Positions 11,186 through 24,768 of a stretch of 64,000 nt of DNA are shown piece after piece (position 1 is the stretch's first letter; the number at the start of each line of letters is the position of its first letter). A program made the position numbers and the translations under genes. The notes beneath the pieces are model-generated. The model searched no databases. It saw only the letters and a program-made list of their open reading frames with translations, and was not told the DNA's origin. The stretch comes from Vigna angularis (lineage: Eukaryota; Streptophyta; Magnoliopsida; Fabales; Fabaceae). Location: positions 23,592,371 through 23,656,370 of the forward strand of contig NC_068976.1 in the NCBI RefSeq assembly GCF_016808095.1, in the 5' to 3' direction.

Positions 11186-13945
11186 TGTAACGTCCCAAAT
11201 ATATACATCATGCATATATAATAAGGACGTCATCATGCATAATACAGGAAAGCAGTCAAGAGTAATTAAGGATTACAGTCATCCTTAATAAATAGTGCGG
11301 AATTGACAATACGATTATTGGAATCTCCCATGGAAATTACGGAAAATTTAAAACTTAAATTACACCAAATGTAATTAATCGAGTTCACGAAATAAAAACT
11401 AGTAACTCTACGCTGCAGCACTGCCGTCTCCTTCAAGAGCTGCTCCCAAAGTTTCCTCTCCACCATCTGCTCCCATCCAAGTGGATGATCATCGCCAAAG
11501 AAACATACCCAAACAGCACACAACACAAAACAATGCAAGGGTGAGCTAGATATAAAAGCATGTTATACATACAGCACAGTTAATTCATGCAATCATTTAT
11601 ATTTCACACACTCCCATGACATGTAAACATTCATCCAAACATGTTAAACTGACATCACAAGACTTGTTACTTGATACCCTGACTCGTTGCTTTATAGATC
11701 GACTCGTCCGGACTAGAATGATTACCGAGCTATGGCGGGTCTTGCACTCGCAGTGGTTTTATGGAACTTGAGCACTACCGCTCTGGCACTACCGCCTGGT
11801 GAAACTTTGGGCACTCCCGCCCGGCCACAATCACGAGGTTAATCCGTTATCACTCACCTTGGGTCATGTGGAAGCACCCAAGACTAGGACCTCCTGCTAC
11901 TCCTCACCACATGGTTCAATCCTCTCTATATGAGAAGAAAGACCATTGGAGCTTCAGGATGACCCCCAAAACTGAGCTACCATGTAATCATTCTATACAA
12001 CCCCCCAAAACACCACCATGTATCCTCTCCTTGAAGATCATGGAATTACGTCCATGAATCATATTGTTACTTTGAAACTTAACCACAATTATGAATATTC
12101 AGATACCACCATATTATCACAACAAATCCAACATATTTCATACATTCACATATTTTCAAATAAATCACGTCACAGACAATATTCCAACCATTGGTACACA
12201 TAATTCAACCCAAGAGCAAAGGAACTTGGAATCCAACTTATTTGTAAAATACTATTTGGACGAGCACTATTCACCACCCAGGACGAACGCTATTAAGTGA
12301 ACACCACGGACGAACGCTAATTGCCAAATGGACGAACGCTAATTGCCAAACATCGGACGAACGCTAATAACCAATCAATAGGCCGAACGCTATTTGGACG
12401 GACGATATCAAACCCTATACTATCAGGCCGAACGCTATTTACTAACAGGCCGAACGCTATTTCACTGATCACACCATTAGGTCGAACGCTGGGATTGATA
12501 CTTAGGACGAACGCTATTTCACCGAAAGCACTTTAAGAACGAACGCTAAGATTGATACTTAGGACGAACGCTATTTCACCGAAAGCACTTTAAGAACGAA
12601 CGCTAAGATTGATACTTAGGACGAACGCTATTTCACCGAAAGCACTTTAAGAACGAACGCTAAGATTGATACTTAGGCCGAACGCTGGGATCGAGTACTT
12701 AGGCCGAACGCTATTTTATCGAACACCATATTGGACGAACGCTAAATCCGAATCCTAAAAGAACGAACGCTACAATTTCTAGTACACTAAGACCGAACGT
12801 TCATGATCCAACCTTACGAATATCAATTTACAACCGAACGTTCCAGATCTAAATTAAGGATTCTGAATTTAAAACCGAACGCACACTAATACATCAAAAC
12901 CGAACGTTCAAGATTAAATCTTAAGAATACTACTTAAGATCGAACACTGAAATAGAGAACTTAGACCGAACGCTGAGATCTAGTACTTGGGCCGAACGCT
13001 ATGAGATTAAACGCTACAGGGTCGAACACCATATGGACGAACGTTTAAGATTGGAAATCGAATTAAGACCGAACGCTCACAATCAGATTGAAACCAAGAC
13101 CGAACGCTCAAAATGAGAATTTAAACTACAACCGAATGCTCAACAGAACAAGACCGAACGCTGACTATTTACACATACAGAAACAAAATCTACTAAGACC
13201 GAACCCTAATATCATTAAAACTCAACAAGGACGAACGCTAACTAACTCCTACAAACCGAACGCTCAAACGGAACACTTTGGACGAACGCTTAAGCCGAAC
13301 ACTTCTTTGGACGAACGTTCAACAACAGGCCGAAGACGAACGCTGAACACTCGGACGAACGCGCAAACCGAGCTACGAGGACGAACGTTCAGAACAAAAA
13401 CCGAACGTTCTGAATTTGGTGCGAACGTTCAGAAAAATACCGAACGTTCATAATTTGGCCGACCCCTAAATGGTCGAACCCCATTTTTGGACGAACGTGT
13501 TTCTGCAGAATTCTGCAGAATCACATCTGGTTTTCCAGAAACCCAGTAACTCCAATTTCATCTCTAAATCCTCATATTTGCATCAAATACAATCTATTAC
13601 AACAATTAAACAAAAGATCTAGCTCCCCTTACCTCTTGAAGATCTCCTTGAATCACTTCCAACTCCCAAAATTTCTCCTCTTCTTCTCTTCCAGAACTTC
13701 CAGCAACTCTTCAACTCTTCCAAATGCACCACCAAAGTCTCCTTGCAGCTTCAACAGCAGCTCACCTCACCTTTCTCTCAGTTTTGCAGCAAGGAATCCC
13801 CTTCCCAAAACTGAATCCCGACCCTACTCTTTATTCTCCCAGTTGCCTCCCCTTCTCTCCCCTTCTTCTTCTCTTTCCTTTCTTGTTTTTCTTTCTTTTG
13901 TTTTTAAGGGGAAGCAACGTTTGCTGTCCCTTGTGGCAGCGCTCG
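11186..13945 (-). repeat. Tekay LTR, truncated at its 5' end
   Basis: On the + strand it starts TGTAACGTCCC, the reverse of the LTR end, and runs through the motif array and three 57-bp units to GCGCTCG, where it is cut. The missing part is the poly-A/T run and the TG end. At 13943-13945 it is fused to integrase sequence through the shared bases TCG. Confidence 0.88.
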
Positions 13946-16900
13946 CAAATCAATTGCCAAGAAGTGAGCACTCTTGGTTAATCGGTCCACTATTACCCAT
14001 ATTGCATCATGTTTCCGAATGGTGCGTGGCAAATGGGTAACGAAGTCCATCGCGATGCTATCCCATTTCCACTCTGGAATCTCCAACGGTTGCAACAAAC
14101 CTCCAGGTCTTTGATGTTCCACTTTTGCCTTTTGACAAGTCAAGCAAGAAGCCACAAAATGTGCCATGTCTCTCTTCATACCTGACCACCAGAAGGACTC
14201 CTTGAGGTCTTGATACATTTTAGTCATGCCAGGATGCATGCTAAAACGACTTTTATGACCTTCTTCCATGATTAACTTCCTTAATCCTGAGCTGCTAGGG
14301 ATACAGACCCTGCCTTTGAATCTCAAAATACCGTCGGTCCCCAACGCAAAATCTTTTCCTTGATCAGTTCCAATCAAACTGGATGACGTTTGGAGCTCAA
14401 CATCCTTCGACTGCTCTTCCTTAATATGCTTCAACAAGTCATTGGACACCACCAAATTACTGCATCTGATGCTGTCAGCTTCAAAATCTACCTGCAACCT
14501 CAAATCTCTGAAGCTTTCTACCAACTCTAACTCTCTGACCATTAAGGCTGAAATATGCACTGACTTCCTGCTCAATGCATCTGCCACCACATTAGCCTTC
14601 CCAGGGTGATAAAGGAGATCAAAGTCAAAATCTTTAAGAAACTCCATCCATCGTCTCTGCCTCATATTAAGCTCCTTCTGATCAAAGAGGTATTTCAGGC
14701 TCTTATGATCGCTGAACACCTGAAATATTGCGCCATACAGGTAGTGTCTCCAAATCTTCAAAGCAAATACCACAGCTGCCAACTCCAAGTCATGAGTGGG
14801 ATAATTCTTCTCATGAACCTTGAGTTGTCTTGATGCATATGCCACTACCTTCTTTTCCTGCATCAGTACACACCCTAATCCCTGATGAGAGGCATCACAA
14901 AAAACCTCAAAAGGTTTACCCGTGTCAGGGATAACCAAAACTGGTGCACTAGTCAACCTTTTCTTTAGCTCTTGGAAGCTAGTCTCACAACAGTCTGTCC
15001 AAACAAAAGGTTGATCCTTCCTAGTCAGTTGTGTCAGCGGCGCCACAATCCGGGAGAAATTCTCAATAAAACGGCGATAATAGCCCGCTAGACCCACAAA
15101 GCTCCTGATTTCTGTAACAGTCTTAGGTCTCTCCCACTGAAGTACTGCTTGCACCTTAGCGGGATCAACAGCAATTCCTCCAGCTGAAATCACATATCCA
15201 AGAAAAGGAACCTCTTCCATCCAAAACTCACACTTGGACAGCTTGGCATACAATCTTCTTTCTCTCAGCACTTCAAGCACTGCCCTAAGATGATCTTCAT
15301 GTTCTTCTCGAGTCTTAGAATAGACAAGTATATCATCTATAAATACCACCACGAACTTGTCCAAGAAGGGTCTGAAAATTCGATTCATATAGTCCATGAA
15401 AATAGCTGGAGCATTAGTCACGCCAAAAGGCATAACCACATACTCATAGTGGCCATATCTGGACCTGAATGCCGTTTTCTGCACATCATCCGCTTTTACT
15501 AGAATCTGATGATAACCCGACCTCAGATCAATCTTAGAGAATACTGTAGCTCCGTGTAGTTGATCCATCAAATCATCTATTCTCGGCAACGGATACTTAT
15601 TCTTGATCGTCAACTTATTCAGTTGTCGATAATCAACGCACAATCTCGAACTACCGTCTTTCTTCTTTACTAGTAACACTGGTGCTCCCCAAGGTGAGGC
15701 ACTAGGTCGGATAAACTGTTTCTCCAATAGGTCTTCAATCTGCTTCTTCAACTCAGCCAACTCAGCTGGAGCCATCCGATAAGGGGCTATGGATACTGGT
15801 CCTGCTCCCGAGACCAGATCAATAGAGAACTCCACTTCTCGCTGAGGAGGTAAACTAGGAACTTCTTCAGGGAAAACATCCATGAATTCATTCACAACCA
15901 GAAGGTCTACACTCTGGTTCCCAAGCGATAGAGAGTTTAAATTAGAAGTCTCGTCCATATGAAACATGATTAGGAAGCAGCTGGCACCCTCGAAAATATC
16001 CTGCCTCAATACACCAAGCGATAATGACAAGTCTTTATCTTCTTTGGGAAATATCAACTTCTTACCACTGCAATCTAAAAGAATATGATTGGCTGCTAAC
16101 CAATCCATTCCCAGAATTACCTCTAGCCCCTGCAGAGGTAAGCAAATAAGGTTCACTCTGAACCTGCGTCCCTCCACCTCAATAGGACATCTGGAGCACA
16201 CATCAGATGTTCTAACTAACCCAGCTGCTGGTGTAGACACCACCAGATCACACGGAAGCTCTCTAACAACTAAACCAAGCCTCTCCACACAAGCCTTAGA
16301 CACAAAAGAATGTGTCGCCCCCGAATCAAACAACGTTACACACGAAGCTCCAAATAACAAGCAACTACTGACAATTAAATTACCTGCACTGGTTGCCTCA
16401 GCCCCAGTCAATGCATAAACTCTCCCGGCTGCCTGGGGTCTGTGTCCACCCCTCTGAATAGGTCTGCCAGCCTGGCGTGGCTGTGGTCCTGACCTCCTAG
16501 TAGTAGGACAGTCTCTGGCATAGTGTCCCTCTTGTCTGCAGATATTACACCTCCTATACCCTTCTAACTGGGGGCAAGAACTCTGGAAGTGTGGTCCACC
16601 ACACCTGAAGCATCTAACGGAACCGGCAGAACTGGATTGCCCCGATGACTGAGAGGAAGAACCCCTGGACCCGAAGTAAGAGGGTCTAGAGAAAGGGGTC
16701 TTTCTAGAACTGGAGCCTCCCCGGGATATCACAGGTCCACCAATCCTAAGTGGTTGGCTTTGTTGTCTCTGAGGTCCCTCTGGTTCTCCCTTAGTCTTTT
16801 CCATATCACGGGCCATCTCTACCAAGGCGGAGAATTCTCTGATGCGCAATCCCTTCACCAGTAACTTTATATCCTTCCTCAAGCCATTCTCAAACTTGCG

Positions 16901-17554
16901 ACACTGCCATTCTTCATCTATTGACATGGTGGTGAAGCGAAGCAGGTGTTTAAAACGATTTGCATACTCCGACACTAATCTGTTGCCCTGAGTCAACTCG
17001 AGAAACTCTACCTCTTTAGCATACCTGACACTATCTGGGAAATATTCAGTGTAGAATTTAGTTCTGAACAACTCCCAAGTGATAGGAGTCTCATTCCTCT
17101 CCAATATAGCCTTCACACTGTTCCACCAATGTCCAGCTTCTCCTGTCAGCAAGTACTGGGTGTAGGCCAGCTTTTTCTCATCCGGACACCCTTTGGCTTC
17201 GTAGATTCGTTCCATATCCTGGAACCAATGATCGGCCTCATCAGAATTGCACTTGCCACTAAACTTGGCGGGATGATGTTGGAGAAAACTCTCCAAACTC
17301 CACTCCTGAACTGGAACTGTAACAGAGGAAGAAGCACCCGGAGAAGGTCTTCCATTAGCCATCATTTCCATGAGGAACTTCTGAGTGTCCTCAGCTGATA
17401 CTCTTGCAGCTTCTAGGTTCTGAAGAGCGATGGTGTTTTGTCCCACCAATGCAGCATTCTGAAGTTGCATAGCCTCAAGTACAGCCTCAAGTCTTGTGGT
17501 GTTCTCATAGGGCTCCGGTTGATAAGGAGGAGGAGAAGGTGATCTAGATTCCAT
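13946..17554 (-). pseudogene. Tekay gag-pol with truncated integrase
   Basis: The frame opens at ATG 17554 ([10 protein letters not shown]) and runs without a stop for about 1203 codons to the deletion join, then ~14 codons of LTR sequence to a stop at 13904. Domains in order: gag with the core around [10 protein letters not shown], two zinc knuckles ([13 protein letters not shown] and [14 protein letters not shown]), protease (LFDSGATH), RT with [12 protein letters not shown], RNase H (FCDASHQG to ADALSRK), and integrase HHCC finger plus first catalytic Asp (AMDFVTHLP). The second Asp, the Glu and the chromodomain-like tail are gone. Gag through RNase H look intact, so this copy could still supply those proteins if expressed (inference). 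Confidence 0.9.
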
Positions 17555-17679
17555 TTTCTGCTCGTACAGAGAAAATACCATTAGTCCAACCCAATGAAAC
17601 AAGAACAACCATCCCACAAGGCTAAGAGTACAAAGCACAAGCACGGCACACACATACCCTACAGGATCCTCTAAGGACA

Positions 17680-17697
17680 GAAACTGCTCTGATACCA
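17680..17697 (-). other. Primer-binding site, initiator-Met tRNA type
   Basis: The reverse strand reads TGGTATCAGAGCAGTTTC, starting four bases after the 5' LTR end at 17702. It serves the gag-pol at 13946-17554. Confidence 0.85.
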
Positions 17698-17701
17698 TAA
17701 A

Positions 17702-20039
17702 TGTAACGTCCCAAATATATACATCATGCATATATAATAAGGACGTCATCATGCATAATACAGGAAAGCAGTCAAGAGTAATTAAGGATTACAGTCATCC
17801 TTAATAAATAATGCGGAATTGACAATACGATTATTGGAATCTCCCATGGAAATTACGGAAAATTTAAAACTTAAATTACACCAAATGTAATTAATCGAGT
17901 TCACGAAATAAAAACTAGTAACTCTACGCTGCAGCACTGCCGTCTCCTTCAAGAGCTGCTCCCAAAGTTTCCTCTCCACCATCTGCTCCCATCCAAGTGG
18001 ATGATCATCGCCAAAGAAACATACCCAAACAGCACACAACACAAAACAATGCAAGGGTGAGCTAGATATAAAAGCATGTTATACATACAGCACAGTTAAT
18101 TCATGCAATCATTTATATTTCACACACTCCCATGACATGTAAACATTCATCCAAACATGTTAAACTGACATCACAAGACTTGTTACTTGATACCCTGACT
18201 CGTTGCTTTATAGATCGACTCGTCCGGACTAGAATGATTACCGAGCTATGGCGGGTCTTGCACTCGTAGTGGTTTTATGGAACTTGAGCACTACCGCTCT
18301 GGCACTACCGCCTGGTGAAACTTTGGGCACTCCCGCCCGGCCACAATCACGAGGTTAATCCGTTATCACTCACCTTGGGTCATGTGGAAGCACCCAAGAC
18401 TAGGACCTCCTGCTACTCCTCACCACATGGTTCAATCCTCTCTATATGAGAAGAAAGACCATTGGAGCTTCAGGATGACCCCCAAAACTGAGCTACCATG
18501 TAATCATTCTATACAACCCCCCAAAACACCACCATGTATCCTCTCCTTGAAGATCATGGAATTACGTCCATGAATCATATTGTTACTTTGAAACTTAACC
18601 ACAATTATGAATATTCAGATACCACCATATTATCACAACAAATCCAACATATTTCATACATTCACATATTTTCAAATAAATCACGTCACAGACAATATTC
18701 CAACCATTGGTACACATAATTCAACCCAAGAGCAAAGGAACTTGGAATCCAACTTATTTGTAAAATACTATTTGGACGAGCACTATTCACCACCCAGGAC
18801 GAACGCTATTAAGTGAACACCACGGACGAACGCTAATTGCCAAATGGACGAACGCTAATTGCCAAACATCGGACGAACGCTAATAACCAATCAATAGGCC
18901 GAACGCTATTTGGACGGACGATATCAAACCCTATACTATCAGGCCGAACGCTACTTACTAACAGGTCGAACGCTATTTCACTGATCACACCATTAGGTCG
19001 AACGCTGGGATCTAGTACTTGGGCCGAACGCTATGAGATTAAACGCTACAGGGTCGAACACCATATGGACGAACGTTTAAGATTGGAAATCGAATTAAGA
19101 CCGAACGCTCACAATCAGATTGAAACCAAGACCGAACGCTCAAAATGAGAATTTAAACTACAACCGAATGCTCAACAGAACAAGACCGAACGCTGACTAT
19201 TTACACATACAGAAACAAAATCTACTAAGACCGAACCCTAATATCATTAAAACTCAACAAGGACGAACGCTAACTAACTCCTACAAACCGAACGCTCAAA
19301 CGGAACACTTTGGACGAACGCTTAAGCCGAACACTTCTTTGGACGAACGTTCAGCAACAGGCCGAAGACGAACGCTGAACACTCGGACGAACGCGCAAAT
19401 CGAGCTACGAGGACGAACGTTCAGAACAAAAACCGAACGTTCTGAATTTGGTGCGAACGTTCAGAAAAATACCGAACGTTCATAATTTGGCCGACCCCTA
19501 AATGGTCGAACCCCATTTTTGGACGAACGTGTTTCTGCAGAATTCTGCAGAATCACATCTGGTTTTCCAGAAACCCAGTAACTCCAATTTCATCTCTAAA
19601 TCCTCATATTTGCATCAAATACAATCTATTACAACAATTAAACAAAAGATCTAGCTCCCCTTACCTCTTGAAGATCTCCTTGAATCACTTCCAACTCCCA
19701 AAATTTCTCCTCTTCTTCTCTTCCAGAACTTCCAGCAACTCTTCAACTCTTCCAAATGCACCACCAAAGTCTCCTTGCAGCTTCAACAGCAGCTCACCTC
19801 ACCTTTCTCTCAGTTTTGCAGCAAGGAATCCCCTTCCCAAAACTGAATCCCGACCTTACTCTTTATTCTCCCAGTTGCCTCCCCTTCTCTCCCCTTCTTC
19901 TTCTCTTTCCTTTCTTGTTTTTCTTTCTTTTGTTTTTAAGGGGAAGCAACGTTTGCTGTCCCTTGTGGCAGCGCTCGTTGCTTCCTCCCTTGTCTTCTAT
20001 TTTTTTTTTTTTTTTTTTTTTTTTAAACGATTCTTTACA
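17702..20039 (-). repeat. Tekay LTR with shortened motif array (2338 bp)
   Basis: Both ends are complete (TGTAACGTCCC at left, ATTCTTTACA at right on the + strand). It is the shortest LTR of the family here. At about 19008 the array jumps from the GCTGGGA motif to TCTAGTACTTGG, which lie about 480-510 bp apart in the other copies. The 57-bp repeats are therefore missing. It is shared as 5' LTR of one copy and 3' LTR of the next. Confidence 0.9.
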
Positions 20040-20047
20040 TTCTCCCC
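20040..20047 (-). other. Polypurine tract of - strand copy
   Basis: On the - strand GGGGAGAA lies directly before the TG of the 3' LTR. It is the priming site for plus-strand DNA synthesis in LTR retroelements and matches 4452-4460. Confidence 0.7.
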
Positions 20048-20079
20048 AACAACAAAATTTTCGTCCTCGAAAATTCGGC

Positions 20080-23000
20080 TTATCGAAACAAGTGGGGATA
20101 AATTTCTCTCATCTCGTCCTCTAACTCCCACGTAGAGTCGCCCATTCCACTGTTCCAGATAATTTGGACAAGTCTGATAGTTCTCCCTCTAAGTTGCTTG
20201 TTTTGACTCTCCTCAATCCTTATTGGTTGCACCTCAATTGACAAATCTTTTCTGACTTGCACATCGTCAACATCAAGCACATGAGAAGGATCAGACATGT
20301 ATTTTCTCAGCTGAGATACATGGAATACCGGATGCAAGTTCGCTAACTGAGGTGGCATGGCTATCTCATAAGCTACCGGCCCTATACGTCGTAGGATCTG
20401 ATAGGGGCCAAGATACTTAGGAGATAACTTCCTAGCCCGAATTGCTCTCCCCACACCGGTAGTCGGAGTCACTCGGAGAAACACATGGTCCCCAGCTATA
20501 AACTCTAACGGCCTTCGCCTCTGATCAGCATAGGACTTCTGCCTATTTTGAGATGCTCGCATCCTTGCCTGTATAAGCTTCACTCTCTCCGTAGTCTGTT
20601 GAACTATCTCTGGTCCCGTTAACACATGTTATCCTTCTTGAAACCAACACAAAGGTGTTCTACAGCGTCTTCCATACAGGGCTTCAAACGGAGCCATACC
20701 AATACTGGCATGATAACTGTTATTATAAGTGAACTCAACCAGTGGTAATATCTCGTCCCATACTCCTAGGTGGTCCAAGATACAAGTCCTTAATAAATCT
20801 TCAAGTGATTGGATCGTCCGCTCAGACTGCCCATCAGTTTGAGGATGATAAGCCGAGCTCATCTGTAGTCTGCTTCCCATCTCACTCTGAAGAGTCTGCC
20901 AAAACCTGGATGTAAACCTCGGGTCTCTATCTGATACAATACTCGAAGGTACTCCATGCAACCTCACTATCTCTTTAACATATAGTTGTGCCAACTTTGT
21001 CATAGACATTCGCAAATCAATTGCCAAGAAGTGAGCACTCTTGGTTAATCGGTCCACTATTACCCATATTGCATCATGTTTCCGAATGGTGCGTGGCAAA
21101 TGGGTAACGAAGTCCATCGCGATGCTATCCCATTTCCACTCTGGAATCTCCAACGGTTGCAACAAACCTCCAGGTCTTTGATGTTCCACTTTTGCCTTTT
21201 GACAAGTCAAGCAAGAAGCCACAAAATGTGCCATGTCTCTCTTCATACCTGACCACCAGAAGGACTCCTTGAGGTCTTGATACATTTTAGTCATGCCAGG
21301 ATGCATGCTAAAACGACTTTTATGACCTTCTTCCATGATTAACTTCCTTAATCCTGAGCTGCTAGGGATACAGACCCTGCCTTTGAATCTCAAAATACCG
21401 TCGGTCCCCAACGCAAAATCTTTTCCTTGATCAGTTCCAATCAAACTGGATGACGTTTGGAGCTCAACATCCTTCGACTGCTCTTCCTTAATATGCTTCA
21501 ACAAGTCATTGGACACCACCAAATTACTGCATCTGATGCTGTCAGCTTCAAAATCTACCTGCAACCTCAAATCTCTGAAGCTTTCTACCAACTCTAACTC
21601 TCTGACCATTAAGGCTGAAATATGCACTGACTTCCTGCTCAATGCATCTGCCACCACATTAGCCTTCCCAGGGTGATAAAGGAGATCAAAGTCAAAATCT
21701 TTAAGAAACTCCATCCATCGTCTCTGCCTCATATTAAGCTCCTTCTGATCAAAGAGGTATTTCAGGCTCTTATGATCGCTGAACACCTGAAATATTGCGC
21801 CATACAGGTAGTGTCTCCAAATCTTCAAAGCAAATACCACAGCTGCCAACTCCAAGTCATGAGTGGGATAATTCTTCTCATGAACCTTGAGTTGTCTTGA
21901 TGCATATGCCACTACCTTCTTTTCCTGCATCAGTACACACCCTAATCCCTGATGAGAGGCATCACAAAAAACCTCAAAAGGTTTACCCGTGTCAGGGATA
22001 ACCAAAACTGGTGCACTAGTCAACCTTTTCTTTAGCTCTTGGAAGCTAGTCTCACAACAGTCTGTCCAAACAAAAGGTTGATCCTTCCTAGTCAGTTGTG
22101 TCAGCGGCGCCACAATCCGGGAGAAATTCTCAATAAAACGGCGATAATAGCCCGCTAGACCCACAAAGCTCCTGATTTCTGTAACAGTCTTAGGTCTCTC
22201 CCACTGAAGTACTGCTTGCACCTTAGCGGGATCAACAGCAATTCCTCCAGCTGAAATCACATATCCAAGAAAAGGAACCTCTTCCATCCAAAACTCACAC
22301 TTGGACAGCTTGGCATACAATCTTCTTTCTCTCAGCACTTCAAGCACTGCCCTAAGATGATCTTCATGTTCTTCTCGAGTCTTAGAATAGACAAGTATAT
22401 CATCTATAAATACCACCACGAACTTGTCCAAGAAGGGTCTGAAAATTCGATTCATATAGTCCATGAAAATAGCTGGAGCATTAGTCACGCCAAAAGGCAT
22501 AACCACATACTCATAGTGGCCATATCTGGACCTGAATGCCGTTTTCTGCACATCATCCGCTTTTACTAGAATCTGATGATAACCCGACCTCAGATCAATC
22601 TTAGAGAATACTGTAGCTCCGTGTAGTTGATCCATCAAATCATCTATTCTCGGCAACGGATACTTATTCTTGATCGTCAACTTATTCAGTTGTCGATAAT
22701 CAACGCACAATCTCGAACTACCGTCTTTCTTCTTTACTAGTAACACTGGTGCTCCCCAAGGTGAGGCACTAGGTCGGATAAACTGTTTCTCCAATAGGTC
22801 TTCAATCTGCTTCTTCAACTCAGCCAACTCAGCTGGAGCCATCCGATAAGGGGCTATGGATACTGGTCCTGCTCCCGAGACCAGATCAATAGAGAACTCC
22901 ACTTCTCGCTGAGGAGGTAAACTAGGAACTTCTTCAGGGAAAACATCCATGAATTCATTCACAACCAGAAGGTCTACACTCTGGTTCCCAAGCGATAGAG

Positions 23001-24621
23001 AGTTTAAATTAGAAGTCCCGTCCATATGAAACATGATTAGGAAGCAGCTGGCACCCTCGAAAATATCCTGCCTCAATACACCAAGTAATAATGACAAGTC
23101 TTTATCTTCTTTGGGAAATATCAACTTCTTACCACTGCAATCTAAAAGAATATGATTGGCTGCTAACCAATCCATTCCCAGAATTACCTCTAGCCCCTGC
23201 AGAGGTAAGCAAATAAGGTTCACTCTGAACCTGCGTCCCTCCACCTCAATAGGACATCTGGAGCACACATCAGATGTTCTAACTAACCCAGCTGCTGGTG
23301 TAGACACCACCAGATCACACGGAAGCTCTCTAACAACTAAACCAAGCCTCTCCACACAAGCCTTAGACACAAAAGAATGTGTCGCCCCCGAATCAAACAA
23401 CGTTACACACGAAGCTCCAAATAACAAGCAACTACTGACAATTAAATTACCTGCACTGGTTGCCTCAGCCCCAGTCAATGCATAAACTCTCCCGGCTGCC
23501 TGGGGTCTGTGTCCACCCCTCTGAATAGGTCTGCCAGCCTGGCGTGGCTGTGGTCCTGACCTCCTAGTAGTAGGACAGTCTCTGGCATAGTGTCCCTCTT
23601 GTCTGCAGATATTACACCTCCTATACCCTTCTAACTGGGGGCAAGAACTCTGGAAGTGTGGTCCACCACACCTGAAGCATCTAACGGAATCGGCAGAACT
23701 GGATTGCCCCGATGACTGAGAGGAAGAACCCCTGGACCCGAAGTAAGAGGGTCTAGAGAAAGGGGTCTTTCTAGAACTGGAGCCTCCCCGGGATATCACA
23801 GGTCCACCAATCCTAAGTGGTTGGCTTTGTTGTCTCTGAGGTCCCTCTGGTTCTCCCTTAGTCTTTTCCATATCACGGGCCATCTCTACCAAGGCGGAGA
23901 ATTCTCTGATGCGCAATCCCTTCACCAGTAACTTTATATCCTTCCTCAAGCCATTCTCAAACTTGCGACACTACCATTCTTCATCTATTGACATGGTGGT
24001 GAAGCGAAGCAGGTGTTTAAAACGATTTGCATACTCCGACACTAATCTGTTGCCCTGAGTCAACTCGAGAAACTCTACCTCTTTAGCATACCTGACACTA
24101 TCTGGGAAATATTCAGTGTAGAATTTAGTTCTGAACAACTCCCAAGTGATAGGAGTCTCATTCCTCTCCAATATAGCCTTCACACTGTTCCACCAATGTC
24201 CAGCTTCTCCTGTCAGCAAGTACTGGGTGTAGGCCAGCTTTTTCTCATCCGGACACCCTTTGGCTTCGTAGATTCGTTCCATATCCTGGAACCAATGATC
24301 GGCCTCATCAGAATTGCACTTGCCACTAAACTTGGCGGGATGATGTTGGAGAAAACTCTCCAAACTCCACTCCTGAACTGGAACTGTAACAGAGGAAGAA
24401 GCACCCGGAGAAGGTCTTCCATTAGCCATCATTTCCATGAGGAACTTCTGAGTGTCCTCAGCTGATACTCTTGCAGCTTCTAGGTTCTGAAGAGCGATGG
24501 TGTTTTGTCCCACCAATGCAGCATTCTGAAGTTGCATAGCCTCAAGTACAGCCTCAAGTCTTGTGGTGTTCTCATAGGGCTCCGGTTGATAAGGAGGAGG
24601 AGAAGGTGATCTAGATTCCAT
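20080..24621 (-). pseudogene. Near-complete Tekay gag-pol with two in-frame stops
   Basis: This is the fullest polyprotein gene in the window: 1514 codons in a single frame from ATG 24621. Gag is at residues 1 to ~300, zinc knuckles at ~315-350, protease DSGATH at ~410, RT with FIDD at ~760, then RNase H, and integrase with HHCC finger and D-D-E residues ([21 protein letters not shown]). The tail (PVFHVSQLRKY ... STWELEDEMRE) is the chromodomain-like C-terminus of Tekay/Del elements. Breaks: TAG at 23971-23973 in gag, where the sister copy reads CAG, and TAA at 20629-20631 after integrase. Both lie in the same frame, so no frameshift is involved. A polyprotein could not be made without readthrough. 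Confidence 0.92.
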
Positions 24622-24746
24622 TTTCTGCTCGTACAGAGAAAATACCATTAGTCCAACCCAATGAAACAAGAACAACCATCCCACAAGGCTAAGAGTACAA
24701 AGCACAAGCACGACACACACATACCCTACAGGATCCTCTAAGGACA

Positions 24747-24764
24747 GAAACTGCTCTGATACCA
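24747..24764 (-). other. Primer-binding site, initiator-Met tRNA type
   Basis: Same motif as at 17680-17697, four bases inside the LTR that starts at 24769. It serves the gag-pol at 20080-24621. Confidence 0.85.
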
Positions 24765-24768
24765 TAAA

